From contig JACEFZ010002084.1 in NCBI GenBank assembly GCA_014155875.1, positions 111,001 to 175,000 of the forward strand: DNA of 64,000 nucleotides, in the 5' to 3' direction. Both the position numbers and the translations under genes were made by a program. Numbering within the stretch: the stretch's first letter is position 1; each line of letters starts with the position of its first letter. The notes below the pieces were generated by a model that was not told where the DNA came from, ran no database searches, and worked only from the letters and a program-made list of their open reading frames with translations. This DNA comes from Cepaea nemoralis. Its lineage: Eukaryota > Mollusca > Gastropoda > Stylommatophora > Helicidae. Below are positions 55,618-64,000 of the stretch, piece after piece.

Positions 55618-58600
55618 GTCTCTCCAATGTCCACACATAGTAGATGACATAGACACACCGGACAACACACAATAGATGACATAGACACACCGGACAGCAC
55701 ACAATAGATGACATAGACACACCGGACAACAGACAATATATGACATAGACACACCGGACAACACACAATATATGACATAGATACACCGGACAACACACAA
55801 TAGATGATATAGACACACTGGACCACACACAAAAGATGACATAGACACACCGGACCACACATATTAGATGACATAGACACACTAGACAACACATAGTAGA
55901 TGACATAGACACACCGGACAACACACAATAGATGACATAGACACACCGGACCACACATATTAGATAACATATACACATCTTACAACACACAGTATGTGAC
56001 ATAGACACACCGGACAACACACAATAGATGACATAGACACACCGGACCACACATATTAGATAACATATACACATCGTACAACACACAGTAGATGACATAG
56101 ACACACCGGACAACACACAGTAGATGACATATACACATCGTACAACACACAGTATGTGACACAGACACACCGGACAATACACAGTAGATGATACAGACAC
56201 AACCGGACAAGACACAGTAGATGATACAAACACCGGACAAGACACAGTAGATGATACAAACACCGGACAAGACACAGTAGAGGACATAGACACACCGGAC
56301 AACACACAGTAGATGACATATACACATCGTACAACACACAGTATGTGACATAGACACACCGGTCAACACACAGTAGATGATACAGACACACCGGACAACA
56401 CACAGTAGATGATACAAACACCGGACAAGACACAGTAGATGATACAAACACCGGACAAGACACAGTAGAGGACATAGACACACCGAACAACACACAGTAG
56501 ATGACATATACACATCGTACAACACACAGTATGTGACATAGACACACCGGACAACACACAGTAGATGATACAGACACACCGGACAACACACAGTAGATGA
56601 TACAAACACCGCACAAGACACAGTAGATGATACAAACACCGGACATGACACAGTAGAGGACATAGACACACCGGACAACACACAGTAGATGACATATACA
56701 CATCGTACAACACACAGTATGTGACATAGACACACCGGACAAGACACAGTAGAGGACATAGACACACCGGACAAGACACAGTAGATGATATAGACACACT
56801 GGACAACACACAGTAGATGATATAGACACACCAGACAACACATAGTAGATGACATAGACACACTGGACAACGCACAATAGATGACATTGACACACCGGAC
56901 AAGACACAGTAGATGATATAGACACACTGGACAACACATAGTAGATGATATAGACACACCAGACAACACAAAGTAGATGACATAGACACACCGGACAACA
57001 CATAGCAGATGATATAGACACACCGGGCAACACACAGTAGATGACATAGACACACCGGACAACACACAGTACATGACATAGACACACCAGACAACACACA
57101 GTAGATGATATAGACACACTGGACAACACATAGTAGATGACATAAACACACCCGACAACACACAATAGATGACATAGACACACCCGACAACAACAATAGA
57201 TGACATAGACACACCGGACAACACACAGTAGAAGACATAGACACACCGGACAACACACAGTAGATGACATAGACACACCGGACAACACACAATAGAAGAC
57301 ATAGACACACCGGACAACACACAATAGATGATATAGACACACTGGACCACACACAACAGATGACATAGACACACCGGACCACACATATTAGATGACATAG
57401 ACACACTAGACAACACATAGTAGATGACATAGACACACCGGACAACACACAATAGATGACATAGACACACCGGACAGCACACAATAGACACACCGGGCAA
57501 CACACAGTAGATGACATAGACACACCGGACAACACACAGTAGATGACATAGACACACCAGACAACACACAGTAGATGACATAGACACACCGGACAACGCA
57601 CAATAGATGACACAGACACACCCGACAACACACAGTAGATGACATAGACACACCGGGCAACACATAGTAGATGATATAGACACACTCGACAACACACAGT
57701 AGATGACATAGACACACCGGACAACACACAGTAGATGACATAGACACACCGGACAACACACAGTAGATGATATAGACACACTGGACAACACACAATAGAT
57801 GACATAGACACCGGACAACACATAGTAGATGACATAGACACACCGGACCACACATATTAGATGACATAGACACACCGGACCACACATTAGATGACATAGA
57901 TACACCGGACCACACATATTAGATGACATAGCCACACCGGACAACACACAGTAGATGATATAGACACACTGGACAACACACAATAGATGACATAGACACA
58001 CCGGACAACACACAGTAGATGACATAGACACACCGGACAACACACAGTAGATGACATAGACACACCGGACAACACACAGTAGATGACATAGACACACCGG
58101 ACAACACATAGTAGATGACATAGACACACCGGACAACACATAGTAGATGACATAGACACACCGGACAACACATAGTAGATGACATAGACACACCGGACAA
58201 CACACAATAGATGACATAGACACACCAGACAACACACAATAGATGACATAGACACACCGGACAACACATAGTAGATGACATAGACACCACGGACAACACA
58301 CAATAGATGACATAGACACACCGGACAACACACAGTAGATGACATAGACACACCGGACAACACATAGTATATGACATAGACACACCGGACAACACATAGT
58401 AGATGACATAGACACACCGGACAACACATAGTAGATGACATAGACACACCGGACAACACACATAGATGACATAGACACACGGGACAACACACAGTAGATG
58501 ACATAGACACACCGGACAACACATAGTAGATGACATAGACACACCGGACAACACACAGTAGATGACATAGACACACCGGACAACACACAGTAGATGACAT

Positions 58601-59372
58601 AGACACACCGGACAACACACAGTAGATGACATAGACACACCGGACAACACACAATAGATGACATAGCCACACCGGACAAAACACATAGTAGATGACATAG
58701 CCACACCGGACAAAACACAATAGATGACATAGCCACACCGGACAACACACAATAGATGACATAGCCACACCGGACAAAACACATAGTAGATGATATAGCC
58801 ACACCGGACAAAACACAATAGATGACATAGCCACACCGGACAACACACAGTAGATGACATAGACACACCGGACAACACACAATAGATGACATAGACACAC
58901 CGGACAACACACAGTAGATGACATAGACACACCGGACAACACATAGTATATGACATAGACACACCGGACAACACATAGTAGATGACATAGACACACCGGA
59001 CAACACATAGTAGATGACATAGACACACCGGACAACACACAATAGATGACATAGACACACGGGACAACACACAGTAGATGACATAGACACACCGGACAAC
59101 ACATAGTAGATGACATAGACACACCGGACAACACACAGTAGATGACATAGACACACCGGACAACACACAGTAGATGACATAGACACACCGGACAACACAC
59201 AATAGATGACATAGCCACATTGGACAAAACACATAGTAGATGACATAGCCACACCGGACAAAACACAATAGATGACATAGCCACACCGGACAACACACAA
59301 TAGATGACATAGCCACACCGGACAAAACACAGTAGCTTACATAGACACGCCGGACAACACACAGCACACGTT
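55618..59372. repeat. 32-bp satellite array with higher-order structure (about 115 units)
   Basis: The basic unit reads CATAGACACACCGGACAACA followed by CACA(A/G)TAGATGA, 32 bp. It is tandem over about 3.7 kb with no other sequence inserted. Variants include CATA/TATA/CACAGAC starts, CACATAGTAGATGA ends, 30-bp units (TACAAACACCGGACAAGACA...) and CATAGCCACACCGGACAAAA units. Variant order repeats with periods of about 188 bp (56128-56760), about 579 bp (58361-59330) and about 1.52 kb (55.8 against 57.3 kb). The unit has no stop codon in any minus-strand frame, and 32 is not a multiple of three, so all three minus frames stay open; the largest frame is 1116 codons (59330-55980). This is therefore best read as non-coding satellite DNA. 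Confidence 0.95.
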
Positions 59373-59489
59373 AAAGTTGTAAACGCACATGTGATTAATT
59401 CATAGTTTTATCTGTGGCGTTGATGACCCCAGGTATTCCCCATGCAGTTTGTACAATTCGTCTAGATTATATCATCAGTTTTGTTACAA
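59373..59489. other. Flank of the satellite array
   Basis: Unique-looking DNA, no feature recognised. Confidence 0.4.
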
Positions 59490-59690
59490 TTCCCCGACAC
59501 ACCGAGTCGATGGTTCGAAATCCACCGCGGAAGCAGATCGGCTAGCGCTGAACTATGATGTCATGAAGCGTTTAGCCGTTCAGAAAGTGATGGGAAATTA
59601 CTGAAGGTAAACGTGCTTAATAAATGGCAAACAGCCAATATATGATGGGGTTGATTGCAGTGTCCTGTAAGGATATGCAACATATATTTT
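59490..59690 (+). mobile_element. SINE family 1 (decayed head)
   Basis: B-box-like GGTTCGAAATCC at about 59512, then GGGAAATTACTGAAGGTAAA, TGGCAAACAGCCAATATATG and the core GGTTGATTGCAGTGTCCTGT + AAGGATATGCAA. Confidence 0.75.
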
Positions 59691-59717
59691 TATTTAGTTT
59701 AATCGATACTTTAACTC

Positions 59718-59880
59718 CTCCTTACATGAGCAATACGTCTAGATTAGACTTCCATATTCACGCTTCAGCTTCTCCTTACTTGAGTAGTCCGTCTAATTTT
59801 ACCGCCCATATCCACGTTTCAACTTCCTCTTACTTGAGCAATCCGTCTAAATTATACCGCCCATTTTCCACGTTTCAACG
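59718..59880. repeat. 54-bp tandem repeat, three units
   Basis: Each unit starts CTCCTTAC.TGAG and contains CGTCTA.ATT and CCATAT.CACG.TTCA; moderate divergence. Confidence 0.8.
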
Positions 59881-60115
59881 TCCAGTCCCAAAAAATATTG
59901 TTTATATCGTTTTACAGGTAGCTTTAAGGCAGGTGTCTAACGAGGCTAAACTAAACAAACATAATGTTCTGGTGTGTCAGTGACCGCACATAAACTCAGT
60001 ATGCTTGCATTAGCTGGGCCTGTGCTAATCCAGGGAAGATGGCAAGCGGGGTGGTGGGGGGTTTGGGGAAACCACCATGTACAATTATAGTACATCTGTA
60101 GGCATTGCTTGTATT
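59881..60115. other. Unassigned spacer
   Basis: G-rich stretch near 60045-60068; nothing else recognised. Confidence 0.35.
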
Positions 60116-60645
60116 GTCAGGTCTTGGTCAGATATGATTGAGCTACCGAATGATAGTAGACGGTACCACATGCTTCTGTTAGCGCCGAATGTTGGGAGGC
60201 GTACACAAAATTCAACATCCCACATTGTGCCAACGGCTTCGGGCGGTGGAGAGCAACCGGCAGCGTACAAGCCTTATCCTGGTGTGAGGAAATGCAATAT
60301 AAAGACTAAATGTCGTGGCCCTGGGCTTTGGTTGGCAACTGGTCTAGGATCGAGGCTCCAACAGGCGACAGTTACAGCATTGCTTTGCTGATCCGGCAGC
60401 TTCTGTAGTTTGTCTTGTTCCAGATGTATTTGTGTCACCTTTCCTCTGGAGTAGGCGAGACAGGTATGGAGAGGGATCATGCTGCATGGGCAACACCTGG
60501 TCTCTACAATTCAGCCCGAACGTTGCGCTATGGAGAGGTATAACTCAATCCCTAGTATTAACCGGTCTCGGAATCAAAGAAGCACAGTCTAACAAACTAT
60601 CGTCTGTGAAGACGGCAAGGTACCAGCCAGTCAGTTAGGCATTGA
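60116..60645 (-). repeat. Unclassified repeat C, most complete copy (about 530 bp)
   Basis: Both ends are supported by other copies: GTCAGATATGATTGAGCTAC at the left (compare 28800-28845 in reverse) and GTGAAGACGGCAAGGTACCA at the right (compare 26697 and 51955). No pol III boxes, no clear terminal inverted repeats and no conserved frame were seen. Confidence 0.8.
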
Positions 60646-60699
60646 CTGGCCGAAGCGGGATGCACGGACACAAATATGTTCATTGTAGATCACGCTCTC

Positions 60700-60910
60700 C
60701 GCATGTGTGGCTTAGCGGGTTAGTGAACGCTGTTTTATAATTCCCCAACATACCGAGTCGAGGGTTTGGCATCAGATTGCTTTGCGTTGATTTCGATGGT
60801 ATGAGCGTCGGCCATTTAGAAAGCTACTGAACGTACAGTTGTTTACTAAATCACAAACAGCCAATGAATTCTGGGGTTGATTGTGACGTCCTGTGAAGGA
60901 AATGAAACTA
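60700..60910 (+). mobile_element. SINE family 1
   Basis: A-box GTGGCTTAGCGGGTTAGTG at about 60708, a diverged B-box (GAGGGTTTGGCATC), then CACAAACAGCCAATGAATTC, GGGGTTGATTGTGACGTCCT and GTGAAGGAAATGAAAC. Confidence 0.75.
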
Positions 60911-61319
60911 ACATTTAAAAAAGAAAAACCTTCTTTTATACATCACACTAAATAACAGGTATAATTTCAGAAAAGATAGAGGCACTCGAATTCATCTCTC
61001 AATAGGGCCGTCGACTCATCGAAGGAATGAGTATGTGGCGACGCTTAGCCACTCTGGAACCAAGTTTACCAGTCGATTTTATTAACTAGGGGGCGGCTTG
61101 AGGAGGCGTGGTTAAGGTATTGATCTGTTTGTCTGCGGGAGTTTTGTATTAGGGGGGGGGGGGGGGGGGGGGGGGGAGAGGGAGAGAGAGAGGGGGAGAA
61201 GAAGGAGCTGCATGATCTGAGAGCGTGAAGCCTGCTGTTTATTTTTATTTGTTCATGACCCTTCACTCTTCCTCCAACACGTTTTAACTATTTGAGAAAG
61301 AGATAGCAGTAATGAGAGA
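60911..61319. other. Unassigned spacer with a 29-G run
   Basis: Poly-G at about 61154-61182 followed by GA-rich sequence; no gene. Confidence 0.4.
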
Positions 61320-62305
61320 GAGAACGAACTAACGAACGAACAACAAACTTTATTTTCAAAGGGTTAAGAATTGGGCACGCAGGCCCGTCTAACATTCTGC
61401 CCTTCTATCACTCTCTTTCATACATTATTTCATTCACACATCATTCAAGGCTAACAGAGAACAGCAACAATATAAAAGATATGCATTATAAAGGCATGGG
61501 CAAAATGCGAACATCAAAACTACACGACACAGTAAAATTAGATAATGGTCTGACACTTGTTATTAGCCATGTGGAATATACTGGCCTACCAAAAGGGGAC
61601 TGGCTGTTATACTAGGGTTTTGTTATTATTATTATTATCTCTATTATTAAGGGGGAAGATAATCCGTACTGAGATAGTGTTCGAGTAATTTGCGATTAAT
61701 ATGAATAGGGATTGGTGATGTCTTTGATTTCTTGTGGAAGATTGTTCCACAGCTGAGCTGCAGAGTACGTTAAGCTTGTTTTGTATAAGTCAATCCTAGG
61801 CTTCGGAATGTGTAATATATTTAAACGTATACTGTGTCTAGCATTATATTTAAACAATGGCCAACGGTAATTTGGGGCATTCCGATGCAGGATTTTGTGA
61901 ATTAGTTTAGCTTATTGAAAAGCAGGCGTTTGCGGAGTGGTAGTAACTGAAGGCGTTTATACAGGCTAGGATTGTCAGATAAATATTTGCTATAAATTAG
62001 ACTCATGGCCCGGAGTGAGTACTGGAGTGAGTAAAGTCGCTTTGTGTTTGAATTAGAACAACCGTCCCAGATTGTAGAGCAATAGTCCAAAGTGTGTCTA
62101 GTATGTGAGAAGTATAGAATAGTTTCCTTGTGTCCTCATCAAGGAAGTTTTTAATTTTGGCGAGTTGGTAGACTTTTTTCGCTGTTTGTTTAATAAGCGC
62201 TTGAACGTGGGAATTAAAGGTTAGGTTTCTATCAATGATTCGGCCTAATGTTTTGTACTCAATTACACTTTCTACTGGCATGTTATCGATGTGAAGTTGA
62301 AGTGA

Positions 62306-62310
<5 letters not shown>
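61320..62310 (-). pseudogene. CR1-like LINE 3' end
   Basis: From 62310 leftward on the minus strand: HIDNMPVESVIEYKTLGRII, DRNLTFNSHVQALIKQTAKK, a frameshift, MDYCSTIWDGCSNSNTKRLY, SLRAMSLIYSK, LQLLPLRKRLLFNKLN, then KPRIDLYKTSLTYSAAQLWN with NLPQEIKDIT near 61720. These are the thumb and C-terminal blocks of CR1/L2-type LINEs. The 3' UTR ends GAAAATAAAGTTTG (AATAAA signal) and a GTTCGTTCGTTAGTTC tail at 61320-61350. The catalytic RT and endonuclease are missing. Confidence 0.8.
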
Positions 62311-62383
<73 letters not shown>

Positions 62384-62652
62384 GTCCGGGGGGGGGAAGG
62401 AGAAAAACAGAGAGAAAGGTGGAGGTCGGGGTGGGGGAGGAAAGAGAGAGAGAAACACAGAAAAAGAGAGAGAGAGACAGGGATAGAGAAAGGGAAAGAA
62501 AGAGTGAGACACAAAGAGAGGGTGAGAAAGGGATAGAGAGAAAGAGAAAGAGAGAAAGAAAGAGAGAGAGAGAGGGAAAAACAGAGACAGAGAGAAAGAT
62601 AAAGAGGAAGAGAGAGAGAGAGAGAGGGAGTGTGAGAGCGAGATAGAGATAG

Positions 62653-62730
<78 letters not shown>

Positions 62731-62735
62731 AATGG
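62311..62735. repeat. (TG)n/(GA)n/(GATA)n purine-rich microsatellite complex
   Basis: Short TG run, about 26 GA units, a long imperfect GA/GAAA tract, GATA (62640-62671), then about 25 GA units. Confidence 0.95.
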
Positions 62736-62929
62736 TTGCTTAAATTGTTCGTCTACGACAGTTTAATTTGTGTGTTAAAAAACGAGATAAAGAGACAGAC
62801 AGTTAAATAGTCAGACGGATCGACGGACGGACTGACCAACGGACGGGTCGATAGATGGGACGGATTAGTGATGGGTGAATATTTACGGAGAGAGGAAGCC
62901 ATAGACAGATAGATAGGTACGCACTAACG

Positions 62930-63255
62930 TAGATAGTTGGACGGACGCACGGACGGACAGACAAATAGATAGATAGACAGATAGATAGGTACGCACTAAC
63001 GTAGATAGTTGGACGGACGCACGGACGGACAGACACGTAGATAGATAGACAGATAGGCACGCAGAGAGAGAGAGAGAGAGACAGAGAGACAGAGAGAGAC
63101 AGAGAGAGACAGAGAGAGAGAGAGAGACAGAGAGAGACAGAGAGAGGAATTTTCCTTATACGGGACAAGCCAAGAGAACGGTTCTACCCTATTCTGCCAT
63201 GGTTTATGCGGACGCACGGACGGACAGACAAATAGATAGATAGACAGATAGGCAC

Positions 63256-63348
<93 letters not shown>

Positions 63349-63450
63349 GAGACAGAGAAAGAGAGAGACAGACAGAGAGAGGAATTTTCTTATACGGGAC
63401 AAGCCAAGAGAACGGTTCTATCCTATTCTGCCATGGTTTATGCGTTTTGA
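62930..63450. repeat. Nested duplications of a GACGGAC/GATA/GA block
   Basis: GGTACGCACTAACGTAGATAGTTGGACGGACG occurs at about 62917 and 62988. A longer block (AGAGGAATTTTC...TTATACGGGACAAGCCAAGA + GAACGGTTCTA, CTATTCTGCCATGGTTTATGCG) occurs at about 63143-63208 and 63379-63443. GA arrays lie between them. Confidence 0.85.
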
Positions 63451-63700
63451 GAGAAGTGGTGGTGGTGGAGAAAGTAGTCCGTTTATGTATGGAGTAGTTG
63501 AGGGCCAGGGTTTGATCAATGACCAAGGCTCGTAGTTGCCCGTCCAATAGAATTGTTTGCTTAGGATTAGGAGAAGAATACTGGGGGATGTTTGCCATGT
63601 GAGTACATGGGGCACACCGGGGTGAGCTGTGTTGTCTACAAAAGTTAGAATAAGAGCTGACTGAGACAGATAGACAGACAGGTCGACTGACAGACCGACA
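63451..63700. other. Unassigned segment
   Basis: About 250 bp of complex sequence between low-complexity arrays. A minus frame reads PKQTILLDGQLRALVIDQTL, not recognised with confidence. Confidence 0.3.
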
Positions 63701-63780
63701 GACATAACGAACGGACGAACGAACGAACGAACGAACGAACTTTATTTTCAAAGGATCACAAATTGGGCACGCAGACCCAG
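63701..63780 (-). mobile_element. CR1-like LINE 3' terminus, second copy
   Basis: Matches 61325-61390: GAACGAACGAACTTTATTTT then CAAAGG and ATTGGGCACGCAGACCC. Here the tail has grown to about eight GAAC units. Confidence 0.8.
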
Positions 63781-63913
63781 GTTGGTAGGAAGATAGGTAT
63801 GCAGGTAGGCGGAGAGACAGAAAGATGGGCGGATCTATAGATAGGTAGATAGATAGATAGATAGGTAAGTAGGTAGATAGCTAGATAGGTAGGTAGGTAG
63901 GAAGGTAGGAAGG

Positions 63914-63973
<60 letters not shown>

Positions 63974-64000
63974 AAAAGAAAGAAAGAAAGAAAGAAAGAA
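63781..64000. repeat. (GATA)n and (GAAA)n microsatellites at the window edge
   Basis: Imperfect GATA/GGTA repeats, about 13 perfect GATA units (63916-63972), then GAAA units to the end of the window. Confidence 0.95.

Noticed and set aside
55980..59330. 1116-codon minus-strand frame (and other frames of 440-496 codons) in the satellite
   Set aside because: The 32-bp unit has no stop in any minus frame, so open length follows from the repeat itself. All three frames are open, there is no domain, and no start or splice context is evident.
55618..59372. CRISPR-like array of 32-bp repeats
   Set aside because: There are no spacers between repeats and the context is eukaryotic; it is a plain tandem satellite.
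62003..63751. SLSLSL and ERERER frames over GA repeats (also 22927-23168 and 49317-49670)
   Set aside because: Dinucleotide repeat artefacts; only the non-repetitive end of 62003-62310 matches a LINE.

Overview
This window looks like repeat-rich, intergenic DNA from an animal nuclear genome. The non-LTR retrotransposon (LINE) families, tRNA-derived SINEs, a hAT element of the ZBED5/SCAND3 type, Ty3/Gypsy elements, mariner pieces and long GA, AT, GATA and CAGA microsatellites suggest a marine invertebrate. A lophotrochozoan such as a mollusc is my best guess, but that is inference. I found no convincing host exon, rRNA or canonical tRNA gene. Nearly every coding stretch I could recognise belongs to a mobile element.

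Layout. 1-2.8 kb: unassigned decayed sequence. 2.9-6.4 kb: a broken hAT element on the minus strand, with LINE and duplication insertions. 7.18-11.06 kb: a structurally complete LINE (1225-aa ORF, minus) with a 12-bp target-site duplication (TSD), inserted into an older RTE-like LINE. 11-16 kb: RTE-like LINE remnants. 16-20 kb: a decayed Ty3/Gypsy element (minus). 22-28.5 kb: SINEs, minisatellites, microsatellites and a Helitron-like 3' end. 28.9-32.1 kb: two RTE-like LINE copies, one split by a palindromic mariner made of two transposase 3' ends. 32.1-35.2 kb: a SINE carrying a 43-bp minisatellite, then two more SINEs. 36.2-40.5 kb: a second complete LINE (1267-aa ORF, plus) with a 10-bp TSD and a promoter-like 5' UTR. 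41.7-48.4 kb: a young Ty3/Gypsy-type LTR element (minus) with TG..CA LTRs and a 5-bp TSD; it keeps gag, protease and an integrase fragment but lacks RT/RNase H. 48.4-55.5 kb: SINEs and LINE 3' ends. 55.6-59.37 kb: a 3.7-kb satellite of 32-bp units with higher-order structure. 59.5-64 kb: SINEs, an unclassified 500-bp repeat, a CR1-like LINE 3' end and GA/GATA-rich DNA.

How the parts relate. The two complete LINEs encode endonuclease, reverse transcriptase and RNase H and are the only plausible sources of activity here. Several SINEs and truncated LINEs carry short-repeat tails, some shared between families. The LTR element and the mariner foldback are probably non-autonomous. The satellite has no stop codon in any minus-strand frame, so its very long open frames are not evidence of a gene.
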